37,074 nt of DNA, taken from positions 1-37,074 of the forward strand of contig JASEFS010000034.1 in assembly GCA_030018495.1 (NCBI GenBank). The letters are read 5' to 3'. The notes below the pieces were generated by a model. That model was not told the DNA's origin, ran no database searches, and saw only the letters and a list, made by a program, of their open reading frames with translations. Position numbers and translations under genes: made by a program. Shown piece by piece: positions 1-11,247 of this stretch (the stretch's first letter is position 1; each line of letters starts with the position of its first letter). The stretch is from Deltaproteobacteria bacterium. Its GTDB lineage: Bacteria > Desulfobacterota > Desulfobaccia > Desulfobaccales > 0-14-0-80-60-11.

Positions 1-1
1 G

Positions 2-55
2 TTTATCCGAAAGGTCTGGCTAATCGTATCTCTGATTTATGCAACTAAGTACTAG
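2..55. repeat. Left copy of a perfect 54-bp terminal inverted repeat
   Basis: Bases 2-55 are the exact reverse complement of bases 37021-37074, and identity stops at base 56. The next gene ends intact at base 71. The pair sits at the two extreme ends and encloses ordinary housekeeping genes with no transposase, so a ligated adapter or linker, or an assembly artefact, is more likely than a mobile-element end. Confidence 0.9.
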
Positions 56-70
56 CTTCGCACCGCCTGC

Positions 71-1441
71 TTAAAATTTATAAGACGCGCTTAAACCGAG
101 GGAGTGGGTGCTGCTTTCATAACGGCCGTTGGCCTGAAACTGGGGAGGCAGAGGCACCCCGTTGAAGGTCAACCGGTTGTTTTTATCGCGGCTTTCCGTC
201 AGTATGTAATTGTAGGCAATGCCAAGCGTCAACCGCCATACTTTCAAGTCACTGCCCACTGTAAAAATATGGCGGTCGGCATCCGGCACCTGCGGTTCGA
301 AGGTCTCATCCGGCACCGGGGTCAGATCATAGATATACCCCGCCCGGATTTTCATATTCTCATTTACCTGGTAGTTGGCGCCGAAGCGAAAGGCCCAGGC
401 ATCGTTCCAATTCTTGGGCTGTGAGATAGTGGAGGTCAAAACACCGTTTACCAGAATCGGCCGGCTGAGCTTGATGTCCAGCCGGTCATAAGAAGACCAT
501 CCTGTCCAGGTCACATCGAAATTGACCGTCAAGGGCTGGAACCGGCTTAAAGAAATTCCCGCGGTAACGGACGGCGGAAAGGTCAGTTTCACCGTTCCGG
601 GAATCTTGGGCTGAGCCGGGAATGGCCTCGGCAGGACCAGTTCCAGATCTCCTTCATAATTTACCGCAATGTGGCTCCGGTAGGACACCCCGACTTTGAA
701 GCCGGCCGCCGGCTCATAGAGCACCCCAAAATTGAAGCCCGCGCCGCTGGCGTCGCCCTCCAGCTTGCTTTCGCCATCAGGCAGTTGCACGGGCCCGGCA
801 AAGATGGGAATTTTTCGCTTCAATTCCGCGGAAGTCCACAAAAAGTTCGGGCCCATGGCTACAGACAGGTTTTCCAGAATCTTGATGGACAGAACCGGAT
901 TGAAATTATATGTCTTCAGATCGGAAAAAGTGGTGATATATCTGCCGGCCCATTCGGGATGCCAGGCGCTGCCCAAGCCGAAGGGGACAAAAAAGCCGAA
1001 GCCTGCGGCGACGTGGTCATTGAAGGGATAAACCAGGTAAATGGACGGAGAGCGGTAGATACGGTGGTTGGTCTGGGAAAACCCGCCTGGGCCATGGAAT
1101 TCCCGGTCCGGATAGTTATAAGTGGTGCCGATATAGAGCTCCGGCCGGGTTAGCTGGCTGATGCCCGCGGGGTTGTAAAAGATGGCGGAGGGATCGCTGG
1201 CTTCGGCCACAAAGGCATTGCCCTGGCCCATGGCCGCAGTGCCCTGCTGCATCAGGGCGAAGCCCGCGGCCCGGACGGGAGGGAGGGGCAATGCCGCGGT
1301 CAGAACAGCTGCTGATACTAGTGCCGACAGGAGAAAATTAGCCGACTTCCGGCGCCATAAACAATAATGGACAATCCCGAAGATCGGCTGGAATGACTGG
1401 CCCGGATGACGAAATAGTCGACTGAAAATATAGAGAGACAT
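71..1441 (-). CDS. OMPP1/FadL/TodX-family outer-membrane transport protein
   Basis: A 456-residue protein of the FadL family, outer-membrane beta-barrels that let long-chain fatty acids or other hydrophobic compounds diffuse in. A basic stretch (RRK, about 30-32) and hydrophobic core (about 35-52) form a signal peptide with likely cleavage before GFALMQQG near residue 60. The family hallmark NPAG is at 90-93, preceded by a Ser/Asp-rich FadL-type segment. The rest is alternating beta-strand sequence ending in Tyr-Lys-Phe, a typical barrel C-terminus with terminal Phe. The start at 1441 is supported by GAGG seven bases upstream, although the resulting n-region before the signal core is unusually long (about 30 residues). 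Substrate cannot be told from sequence; hydrocarbon or aromatic substrates are as likely as fatty acids. Confidence 0.88.
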   Translation of the reverse strand: MSLYIFSRLFRHPGQSFQPIFGIVHYCLWRRKSANFLLSALVSAAVLTAALPLPPVRAAGFALMQQGTAAMGQGNAFVAEASDPSAIFYNPAGISQLTRPELYIGTTYNYPDREFHGPGGFSQTNHRIYRSPSIYLVYPFNDHVAAGFGFFVPFGLGSAWHPEWAGRYITTFSDLKTYNFNPVLSIKILENLSVAMGPNFLWTSAELKRKIPIFAGPVQLPDGESKLEGDASGAGFNFGVLYEPAAGFKVGVSYRSHIAVNYEGDLELVLPRPFPAQPKIPGTVKLTFPPSVTAGISLSRFQPLTVNFDVTWTGWSSYDRLDIKLSRPILVNGVLTSTISQPKNWNDAWAFRFGANYQVNENMKIRAGYIYDLTPVPDETFEPQVPDADRHIFTVGSDLKVWRLTLGIAYNYILTESRDKNNRLTFNGVPLPPQFQANGRYESSTHSLGLSASYKF

Positions 1442-1765
1442 CTCTGAACCTCATGCCGTTTAGCCCTTCCTGATTTAATTAATTTTTTGGATTTTATGGA
1501 TGCCGGAATGAATTAGCTTAAACTTGGGGTGAGATTTAATAGAAGATCGGCAAAAAAATCTACAAAAAACCGTTGGTAAAAAAGAAATATTTACCTAAAT
1601 AGTGACTTGCGAAACCTAAAAACGATCTCAGGGAAATTCTGAAAGCAGCCCGCTTAACGCCGGACCGTTTGTCTGGGAAGATTTAAGAGGGAATTTTCGA
1701 ATAAAAGCCGGGCCGCCTGTTTTGATGGCCCGGCTTTACAGGTTAAAGCAAATATGGACGCTGAA
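1442..1765. other. Intergenic region upstream of the FadL-type gene
   Basis: A 324-base gap, AT-richer than its surroundings. Its right part holds the terminator of the gene at 1766-2206 and the remainder must contain the FadL promoter. I see no convincing -35/-10 pair and no coding potential. Confidence 0.5.
1704..1737 (-). terminator. Rho-independent terminator of the 1766-2206 gene
   Basis: A perfect 11-bp stem (1704-1714 with 1727-1737) around a 12-base loop. Read on the minus strand it is followed by TTTTATT. It lies just past the stop codon of the secreted OB-fold-like gene. Confidence 0.85.
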
Positions 1766-2206
1766 TCACTGCTGCTGCCGCCGCTGTCCCTGGCCGGCCC
1801 ATTTCGGGACGCCGCGGTCGTCCCGCAGTTCCATGGTTTTGCCGTCCTTTTTCACTTCCTTGGCAATAATGGCGGGCTTGCCGTCCATCGTCACCCGGGA
1901 ACCGGTAACCTGCACTTTGTCGCCTTCTGAGAACTTCATTTCCTGCTTGTCCAGATAGGATTTGGGCCCCAGGTGAACGGGCAGGGTTTCTTTATCGGTT
2001 TTAACCTTGAGATGCACGCCTTGATAAGGGCCGGTGGTAACGGTCTCCATCGAGGTCACCTGCCCGGTGATGGTTTCCTCCATTTGGGGTTTGTACATCT
2101 GGCCGGCCCCTTTCCCCGGCCCCATGCCCTGCTGGGCCAAAGCGCCGCCTGCCAGAGCCAGAGCCAGAATACACGCCGCCGCCAAAACAAAATGAACTTT
2201 TCTCAC
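1766..2206 (-). CDS. Small secreted OB-fold-like protein, unknown role
   Basis: A 146-residue protein with a clear signal peptide (MRK, hydrophobic 6-20, cleavage about after ALA at 22-24). A Gly/Met/Gln-rich linker follows, then a compact domain that begins with TGQV and continues with alternating strands and turns (SEGDKVQVTGSRV). This resembles small periplasmic OB-fold domains (BOF/DUF5666-like), and the C-terminus is a polar Gln/Arg tail. The start is GTG, chosen because a strong AAGGAGGG site lies seven bases upstream. It has its own terminator and is divergent from the HAD gene, so it is probably monocistronic. Periplasmic location is inferred from the signal peptide; no enzymatic residues are recognisable. 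Confidence 0.75.
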   Translation of the reverse strand: MRKVHFVLAAACILALALAGGALAQQGMGPGKGAGQMYKPQMEETITGQVTSMETVTTGPYQGVHLKVKTDKETLPVHLGPKSYLDKQEMKFSEGDKVQVTGSRVTMDGKPAIIAKEVKKDGKTMELRDDRGVPKWAGQGQRRQQQ

Positions 2207-2314
2207 AGTTGTCCCTCCTTTGGGTTTGCTATATACGTCTAAGCAGCAAAGCTTATAATTAAGCTATCCAGAAAAAGCTGCGATGCAACCTGCAACGTTA
2301 ATGGCCGGTAAAAC

Positions 2315-2947
2315 ATGGCTGCAATAAAGGCGATCATTTACGATTTGGACGGAGTGCTCATCGACTCCCGAGCCGCCAACGCCGCCTTTTACAACCAGAT
2401 CCTGCGCAACTTCGGGATGCCGGACATCACCCCGGAGCAGTTGAGGCAAGCGCAGTTCCTCACTTCAAAAGAAGCCGTTGACCTCCTTTTCCAAGGCACT
2501 CCTTATCAGGCCGCGGCCCAGGACTACCAGAGTAAGGTGGATAATCGCCCATTTCTGCCGCTCATCAGCCTGGAACCCAACGTCAAGGAAACCCTGGCGC
2601 GGCTGCGCCCTGCCTATGGCACGGCCATCGCCACCAACCGGGGCCGGAGCCTGACCCTGGTGCTGGAGAGCCTGGGATTGGCGGCATTTTTCGATGTAGT
2701 TGTCTCCAGCCTGGATGTGGTCAATCCCAAACCCCATCCGGAAAGCCTGCGGCTCATCCTCCGGCATTTCGGCATCAACCCCCAGGAAGCTGTCTACATA
2801 GGGGACGCCGAGGCGGACCGTTCGCTGGCGGCTGGCGCCGGGGTTCCTTTTCTAGCTTACAAAAACACGGATTTGGAGGCGCTGTACCACCTCCAGGATC
2901 ATACCGAGCTGCACCAAATCCTCGCAAACTGGCCGCAAGACCGCTGA
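2315..2947 (+). CDS. HAD-superfamily hydrolase (phosphoglycolate phosphatase / beta-PGM-like)
   Basis: A 210-residue cytoplasmic HAD phosphatase. All four motifs are visible: I, DLDGVLIDS with nucleophile Asp10 and acid/base Asp12; II, ATNRGRS with the phosphate-binding Thr; III, the Lys in NPKPHPESL; IV, GDAEADR with the Mg-binding acidic pair. The helical cap inserted after motif I (about 15-85) places it in subfamily I with Gph and beta-phosphoglucomutase, so the substrate is a small phosphate ester such as 2-phosphoglycolate, not determinable here. A TATAAT box at 2254-2259 is a plausible -10, but no good -35 or Shine-Dalgarno is seen. It is followed by 167 bases before the ATPase gene and need not be part of that unit. 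Confidence 0.85.
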   Translation: MAAIKAIIYDLDGVLIDSRAANAAFYNQILRNFGMPDITPEQLRQAQFLTSKEAVDLLFQGTPYQAAAQDYQSKVDNRPFLPLISLEPNVKETLARLRPAYGTAIATNRGRSLTLVLESLGLAAFFDVVVSSLDVVNPKPHPESLRLILRHFGINPQEAVYIGDAEADRSLAAGAGVPFLAYKNTDLEALYHLQDHTELHQILANWPQDR

Positions 2948-3114
2948 AGCCCGGACACTTTTGATTTTTCAGGGGCCCCCCGAAGGCAAAAATTGCCTGG
3001 ATTTATCGGCTTGCGCCGACACCCCTAATGGTTATCTTGAAGGTAGGAATTTCTTCAGGCGAGCCCAGGTCACGGGCCCGCTCCGACTTCCAGCATACTC
3101 CCCCTGAGGTTTGG

Positions 3115-5922
<2,808 letters not shown>

Positions 5923-6044
5923 ACAGCCCGAGAAACATAAAGCGGGTGCTTCAGCAGTGAACTTGGTGGGGTTGCTAAGCAGCAATTTGCGAATCTGAGA
6001 AATTTCAAAAAGACATAAACCGATGCAAATAAGCGAGATACCCG

Positions 6045-6206
6045 ATGAAAACCTGCTTATGGCTCGCGGTGGCGCTCTGGGTGGTGTTCCCGGGCTGTGC
6101 TCCGGTAAATTACCGCGAAACCAGGGATAATCCTTATGAGCACGCCGATGCCGTTCATGAATCGCGCTTTCCGTTGTGCTCGGCGGCGCACGCCGTCAAG
6201 GATTGA
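6045..6206 (+). CDS. Candidate 53-residue lipoprotein in the copper cluster
   Basis: An ATG-initiated frame of 53 codons. The N-terminus is MKT, a hydrophobic stretch (about 4-15) and FPGC, so Cys18 may be a lipidated residue, although the -3 position is not canonical. The mature part would be about 35 polar residues with three His and one more Cys, enough to bind a metal. The stop codon lies 15 bases before the start of the Met-rich gene and just upstream of that gene's ribosome site, so the two are probably co-transcribed. The ribosome site is poor (GCGAGA, about ten bases upstream). No family is recognised. The signal-peptide pattern and position support a real gene, but it remains a prediction. 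Confidence 0.5.
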   Translation: MKTCLWLAVALWVVFPGCAPVNYRETRDNPYEHADAVHESRFPLCSAAHAVKD

Positions 6207-6221
6207 TCAAAAGGAGGGAAT

Positions 6222-6644
6222 ATGAAATTCGTGTTAATGGCAACTCTGGCAGCCGCTTTAGTGTTCGGTCCGGGCGCGGCGGCGGCCCAGATGCACGGCG
6301 GCAGCGGCATGCATGGCGGTTCCGGTCAGCATATGACGGGATCCGGGCAGCAGCACATGGCAGGCCAGCATATGATGGCACCCGGCATGATGCGCAATAC
6401 CGGCATCATGAGCGACATGATGCGGGACATGCACCAGATGATGGCCCAGGGGCAAATGACCCCGGCCCAGCAGCAGGAGATGATGCAGATAATGCATCAA
6501 ATGGGCGGCATCATGCAGGAAATGCAAGGTCCTCAGGGGGCTCAGACGGAGGCCCGGCACACCGAACAGCTACAGCAGATGCAGCAGCGGCTGCAGGAAA
6601 TGAAAAGCCAAATGCAGCAGCCAAAGTCAGCGCCGGCCCGGTAA
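6222..6644 (+). CDS. Secreted Met/His-rich, probable copper-binding protein
   Basis: A 140-residue protein preceded by an excellent AAGGAGG site. A signal peptide (hydrophobic 4-15, Ala-rich cleavage region about 18-22) is followed by a low-complexity mature part. It has 26 Met and 8 His in total, as HM, MM and MH pairs, and a Gln-rich amphipathic C-terminal third that may be coiled coil. No Cys is present. Clustered Met with His is typical of periplasmic proteins that hold Cu(I)/Ag(I), and the position downstream of the copper ATPase supports this. No defined family is recognised, so the copper role is inferred from composition and context. Confidence 0.78.
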   Translation: MKFVLMATLAAALVFGPGAAAAQMHGGSGMHGGSGQHMTGSGQQHMAGQHMMAPGMMRNTGIMSDMMRDMHQMMAQGQMTPAQQQEMMQIMHQMGGIMQEMQGPQGAQTEARHTEQLQQMQQRLQEMKSQMQQPKSAPAR

Positions 6645-7040
6645 ACAGGCGCTCATTTTGCGGCTCGCTTTCTGGCCAAATCGAGGACACCGGCAAGCCA
6701 GTAAATCTCGACCTAAAAATTGCAAGGCTGCTATTTACCGGCTCCTTCTGCACCGGATAACTTGGGCTGCGCCCCGGAAAGGCCTTTGAACATGGCGCTA
6801 TTGCTTTCTTCAGGGACTTTTCCTTTTAATGACTCAGGCCAAACGCTCTTTTAACCGGCGATTGCAGGAGCGCGACTACTTTCGTATAATGAAGGCGCGC
6901 CCGCTCGACCTAATGCTTTTCAGGAAAAATATGACTCCGAAAATGAAAATGAGCCTATGACTTGGTGGAAAGAAATTTCACCGAAGATTCACTCTATGAT
7001 TACGCCTGCAACCAATGAGATGAACTCCTGAAAACCAGAA
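6645..7040. other. Intergenic region between the Met-rich gene and tRNA-Arg
   Basis: 396 bases. The only convincing element is the sigma-70 promoter at 6862-6890. Downstream of it a frame open from 6855 to 7031 has no start before an ATG at 6957 (24 codons), which could be chance or a gene remnant. No terminator for the Met-rich gene is obvious. Confidence 0.5.
6862..6890 (+). promoter_or_regulatory. Sigma-70-type promoter, probably for tRNA-Arg
   Basis: TTGCAG (6862-6867) and a consensus TATAAT (6885-6890) are separated by exactly 17 bases. Transcription would begin near 6897, about 145 bases before the tRNA. Confidence 0.65.
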
Positions 7041-7117
7041 GCGCCTGTAGCTCAGCAGGACAGAGCAACGGACTTCTAATCCGTCGGTCGCAGGTTCGAA
7101 TCCTGCCAGGCGCGCCA
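7041..7117 (+). tRNA. tRNA-Arg (anticodon UCU)
   Basis: A 77-base cloverleaf with encoded CCA. The acceptor stem pairs 7041-7047 with CAGGCGC just before the discriminator G. The anticodon stem starts at 7068 and the loop CTTCTAA (7073-7079) holds TCT at 7075-7077. The T arm has GTTCGAAT flanked by GCAGG/CCTGC. It reads AGA, and by wobble AGG. Confidence 0.97.
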
Positions 7118-7275
7118 ATCTTGAAATAGGCCGGTTCCTCAAACCTTTTGGTTTTAGGCAGTTCCGGCCGACTCAGCACTTTGGCACACACAAATTTAGC
7201 GGCGGTTCGCGCATTCCCCCCATACAGGCTCGTCCCGGAAAGCAGAAACCTCTCAACAGATATCCAGGCCTGATA

Positions 7276-8376
7276 TCAGCCCCTTGCTGCCGCAACGACG
7301 CGCTTGTCCAAACGAGACCCCAGTTCCGCCTCAGTGGGGCTGGCCCCGAACACCCCCTGCCAGATGCGCGGGCTTTCCATGCAGAGATAGATTTCCACCC
7401 CCGGCAAAGCCTGCTCCAGCCATTCCCGCAGCCGGCCGTACAGCTCCAGGCGCAGTGTCTTGAAATAGCGCAGCTTGCCGTCCGGGGCCAGGACCATCTC
7501 CGCCGCGGCGAAGCGGCAGGAGGGATACCGGGTCATGGTGATTTCCCGCAAGGCCGGCAGAAAGCGAAGGGCTCCCAGGCTTATCCAGACGACGGCTTCA
7601 GGTGACACGGCCGCGGCCAGCCGGGCCACCGTGTCCCGGTAGGCCTCCTCCCAACCCGGGAAATAAATGATGGGGTCGAAGTGAAAGGCCAGGCGGAAAC
7701 CCGCGTCCTGGGCCTGCCGGGCGGCCTTGAGACGGGCGCCCAGCGAGGCTGAGCCCCTCTCCGCATTCCTGACGATAGCCGGGGGATTGAGGGACCAGGC
7801 GAAGATCACCTGGCGATTGGGACCCAGGGGCAACAGTGGCGCCAAGTCGTGCCACTTTGTCTTAATTTCCAGGACCGCCCTCGGATGACGGGCAAAAAAC
7901 GGGATGAGGCGTTCATTTAGCCCCATGATTCCGTCCAAGGCCAGGCTGTCGCCGAATTCGCCGGTGCCCAGGCGCCGGATTTTTTCCGGATCTTCCGCCA
8001 GCTTCTGATCCAACTCGGCCAGCAGGTCCTCTATGTTGACGAAAATAGTGGTGACGGGAAGATTGATATAGCTTTGCAAAATGCAGTAAGCGCAGTCAAA
8101 GGGGCAATTGACCGTCACCTGCAAGGTTTGATAGCCGCAGCAGACATAGTCTCTGGTGCCCGGACACGGGCGCCAAAAAGGGCCTTTTTGTAAAGCCAGG
8201 AGCAGGGTGGTTTTGGACTCGGCCAGCCACAGGGCCGGATCAGCCGCAGGTCGCCGCAACGCCGAGATATCAGGAATTTCCTCTACCGGAACGTCGGGCA
8301 GGCGCGCCAGAATGCGCCGCGTCGTTTCGTAACCCTGGACGCCGTTTTCCAGGATGATTTTCCGGAAGGACTTCAT
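7276..8376 (-). CDS. Spore-photoproduct-lyase-like radical SAM protein
   Basis: A 366-residue protein with the radical SAM cluster CPFDCAYC (Cys91, Cys95, Cys98) followed by LQSY, the arrangement of the SPL family rather than generic radical SAM enzymes. Further Cys residues (71, 79, 80) precede the cluster. SPL proper repairs the 5-thyminyl-5,6-dihydrothymine photoproduct in spores; homologues are widespread in non-sporulating deltaproteobacteria, where their substrate is not established as far as I know. Later segments (FGDSLALD, EIKTKW, WSLNPP, FHFDPII) match barrel strands of the family. The start at 8376 lacks a good ribosome site, so a slightly different start is possible. The nearest upstream coding trace on this strand is the phosphatase remnant. 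Confidence 0.82.
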   Translation of the reverse strand: MKSFRKIILENGVQGYETTRRILARLPDVPVEEIPDISALRRPAADPALWLAESKTTLLLALQKGPFWRPCPGTRDYVCCGYQTLQVTVNCPFDCAYCILQSYINLPVTTIFVNIEDLLAELDQKLAEDPEKIRRLGTGEFGDSLALDGIMGLNERLIPFFARHPRAVLEIKTKWHDLAPLLPLGPNRQVIFAWSLNPPAIVRNAERGSASLGARLKAARQAQDAGFRLAFHFDPIIYFPGWEEAYRDTVARLAAAVSPEAVVWISLGALRFLPALREITMTRYPSCRFAAAEMVLAPDGKLRYFKTLRLELYGRLREWLEQALPGVEIYLCMESPRIWQGVFGASPTEAELGSRLDKRVVAAARG

Positions 8377-8452
8377 AGACCAAGAACGGCGGCAACCTCA
8401 CCTATAACCTGGGAGGTATTCACCCATACTCCCTGCCTTGTCCGGTTATCTC

Positions 8453-8596
8453 CTAAAAATCCACATAAGGCCCCCGCTCCATGCTCCGCAAATGGCAGGT
8501 GTCGTTAAGCAGCATGATGTTCCAGGCGGCGCCGGTCCACAGGAAGCGGTTAATAGCCGTGGTGTCCTGGCCGATGCGCCAGAAATGGGAGTTGTC
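8453..8596 (-). pseudogene. C-terminal remnant of a histidine-phosphatase (GpmB/CobC-like) gene
   Basis: On the minus strand a 47-codon frame, bounded upstream by TAG at 8597-8599 and ending at the stop 8453-8455, contains FWRIGQD and MLLNDTCHL. These resemble the end of two-histidine-type phosphatases, where a FWxxxQD element is followed by a strand and LNDTCHL. There is no start codon and no N-terminal RHG catalytic part in the region upstream. I read this as the 3' stub of a deleted gene. The family assignment rests on my memory of the motif and needs a search. Confidence 0.5.
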
Positions 8597-8911
8597 CTAA
8601 TTGAAAAAGACCAGGGTGAGGGGAGGGTAGCAGCGGATGGATTTTCTTCGCCCCCACCCTGGCTCCCCTCCCATCCGGCGGCCTCAGAAGGGAGGAGAAA
8701 TCCTTAATGGACATCGGTCCTGGTTGCAATTGGGAACAAGCTAAAGCCAAAATCACCGCGTTACCTTTCTCCCTTCGGCATTGGCTACACTGAACCTTTT
8801 GGCGGATACCAAACTTTCTTCGCCCTTTTCTCTAATTCAGCCTTGAAGTCTGGCGCTGCCATAGCTGCCGGGGAGCATGAAGGCCCAAACCCCCGTTCTC
8901 TATGAGGGCCG
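8597..8911. other. Non-coding stretch between phosphatase remnant and riboswitch A
   Basis: About 315 bases with no supported gene on either strand. On the minus strand, where riboswitch A should lead to a gene, there is only a 25-codon frame. The sequence has C- and G-rich runs and looks degraded. Confidence 0.5.
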
Positions 8912-8992
8912 AAAAAAGACTTCTGCCCGTTGGACAGAAGTCATCAGCTCTCGCCCTCAAGGGCGGGCGTTAGGCGGACTTCATCGCCTCTA
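8912..8992 (-). promoter_or_regulatory. Fluoride (crcB-type) riboswitch A with intrinsic terminator, no intact gene behind it
   Basis: Read on the minus strand: GGCG/CGCC closing stem from 8988, loop with GAAGUC, a CGCCC-UUGA-GGGCG hairpin, then CUGAUGACUUCUG. The GAAGUC pairs perfectly with GACUUC as the long-range pseudoknot. The 3' aptamer strand doubles as the left arm of a terminator (8935-8942 with 8918-8925) followed by six U. A TTGACA-like -35 (9025-9030) lies upstream at the same place as in copy B, so it has its own promoter. It stands 107 bases after the hppA stop codon and may also end hppA transcripts. Confidence 0.85.
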
Positions 8993-9098
8993 ACCATTTT
9001 AAATTCTGCCATTTTTAACGTGAATGTCAACCAACCGACTTTCCAAGGGGCAAAGGTCGGCCGCGGCAACCGGCCTTTTGCCTGCAACATTGCAACGG

Positions 9099-11146
9099 CT
9101 ATTTCAGCAGCAGCGGCACCAACAGCAGGGCCACAATGTTCACCACTTTGATCATGGGGTTGATGGCCGGTCCGGCGGTGTCCTTGTAGGGATCCCCCAC
9201 GGTATCGCCGGTAACCGCAGCCTTATGGGCATCCGAGCCTTTGCCGCCGTAAAGGCCGTCTTCAATGGCCTTCTTGGCGTTGTCCCAGGCCGCGCCCCCC
9301 GACGTCATGGATACAGCCACAAACAAACCGGTGACGATGGTGCCGATGAGCATGCCGCCCAGGGCCACCGGCCCCAAACCCGGAGTGAAGCCCACGATGA
9401 TGGGAGCAAAAACCGGAATAGCAGCAGGGGCCATCATCTGCTTTAAAGCCGCCTTGGTGACGATGTCCACACACCTGCCATATTCGGCCTTGGCCGTGCC
9501 TTCCATGAGGCCTGGGATTTCCCGGAACTGGCGCCGCACTTCTTCCACCACGCCGCCGGCGGCTTTCCCCACCGCTTCCATGCATAGGGCGGAGAAAAAG
9601 TAGGGAAGCAACCCGCCGATGAACAGGCCGGCCAGCACCCGGGGGTCGGATAACTCAAAGCTCAAGCCTTGGGGAAAGGACCGGGAATACTCGGCGAACA
9701 GCACCAGGGCAGCCACTGCCGCGGAGCCGATGGCATAACCCTTGGTCACCGCCTTGGTAGTATTCCCCACTGCGTCCAAGGGGTCGGTGGTTGCCCGGAT
9801 TTCCTCGGGCAAGGGGGCCATTTCGGCTATGCCGCCGGCATTGTCGGTAATGGGCCCATAGGAGTCGATGGCCACTACAATGCCGGTCATGGAGAGCATG
9901 GCCACCGCCGAGAGAGAGATGGCATAGAGCCCGGAAGTGGCATGTGAATAGCCGCCCCCCAGATGAAAGGCCGCCATGATGGCGGCGACAATCACAAACA
10001 CCGGCAAAGCCGTCGCCTTCATGGAGATGGCCAGGCCCTGGATGATATTGGTGCCGTGCCCGGTGGTGGAAGCCAAAGCGATGGATTTTACCGGATAGAA
10101 GCTTTTGGAGGTGTAGTACTCGGTGATCATGACTATGAGGAAGGTGAGGAGCACGCCGATGACCGCCAGGAGAAAAACGTTAAAGGGAGGGATGACGAAG
10201 CCGTCCTTGGCGGCGACGTCGGCCATGAACCTATTGGCGAGGGGGTAGAAGCCGATGGCGGCCAGGATGCCTGATGAGCCAAAGCCTTTATAAAGAGCCC
10301 CCATGATATACTGGGATTTTCCCAGCTTGACGAAGAAGGTGCCGAGAATCGAGGCTAAGATGGCCACGCCGCCGATGAGCATGGGAAACAGGACCGCCAT
10401 GGGTTTGTCGTGGCCATAAACCGTGTGGGCCAGCAACATGGAGGCGACCACCGTTACCACATAAGTCTCATAAAGGTCTGCGGCCATGCCCGCGCAGTCG
10501 CCCACGTTATCGCCTACGTTGTCGGCAATCACTGCGGGGTTGCGGGGGTCGTCTTCGGGGATTTCAGCTTCAACCTTGCCCACTATATCGGCGCCCACGT
10601 CCGCGGCTTTGGTGTAAATGCCGCCGCCCACCCGGGCAAAGACCGAGATCAGGGAGCAGCCGAAGCCCAGGCCCACCATAGAGTACATGGCACGCTCCGG
10701 CTCAAGGGAGGTAACCGTCTGAAAGAAACCGGCCACGGAAAGCAGCGCCAGGCCCACCACCAAGAGGCCGGTTACCGAGCCGCCTCGGAAGGCCACTGCC
10801 AAAGCCTGGGCCATGCCGGCGTAAGCGGCCTGGGCCACCCGCACGTTGCTGCGGATGGCCACCTGCATGCCGATCCAACCACACGTGGCCGAACCGACGG
10901 CGCCGATGAGAAAGCCGATGGCCACATACTTACCCAGGCCGAAGAGCAGCACAAAGATGACCGCTCCCACCAGGCCTGCGGTCTTGTATTCCCGGTTCAG
11001 GAAGGCATTGCCCCCTCCAATACTGCGGCATTTATTTCTCGCATCCGGGGGGTGCCGGTGTCCTTCTTGAGAACCCAATAAATAGTGATCAAGCTATAGA
11101 CCACCCCAGCCATGCCACACAACAGCGCAAAACCAACAATACTCAT
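9099..11146 (-). CDS. hppA: Membrane-bound K+-independent proton-pumping pyrophosphatase (frameshifted near 5' end)
   Basis: An integral-membrane pyrophosphatase that couples PPi hydrolysis to H+ export. The substrate-site blocks are present: [29 protein letters not shown], and C-terminal Asp/Lys-rich blocks ([21 protein letters not shown]). [10 protein letters not shown] carries Lys and Thr at the two positions that mark K+-independent H+-pumps. The true start is 11146, with AAGGAGGG seven bases upstream, encoding [11 protein letters not shown] and a first helix. About residue 46 the frame breaks at a run of five G (11011-11015 on plus), and coding continues in another frame with [10 protein letters not shown] to 9099. 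One extra base would restore a protein of about 680 residues, normal for the family. This may be a sequencing error or a real lesion. It is preceded by riboswitch B. Confidence 0.9.
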
Positions 11147-11247
11147 CTCATACCCTCCTTCGGCTGCAATATAATTAGTTAATAGGGTCAGGGCTTCATC
11201 CAAGCCCTCGGCTTGATCCTCCTGTTTTTCGACCCCGATCCCGGCCC

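Noticed and set aside
6176-6760. 194-codon plus-strand frame overlapping the Met-rich gene
   Set aside because: Arg/Gly/His-rich shadow in another frame; the Met-rich frame has a signal peptide and an excellent ribosome site.
7000-7191. Minus-strand 63-codon frame over the tRNA gene
   Set aside because: It is the antisense of tRNA-Arg; frames containing GRIRTCDRRIRSP are a well-known annotation artefact.
8438-8707. 89-codon plus-strand frame and its minus-strand overlap
   Set aside because: Low-complexity Pro/Gly-rich translation of degraded intergenic DNA; the better signal there is the phosphatase stub on the minus strand.
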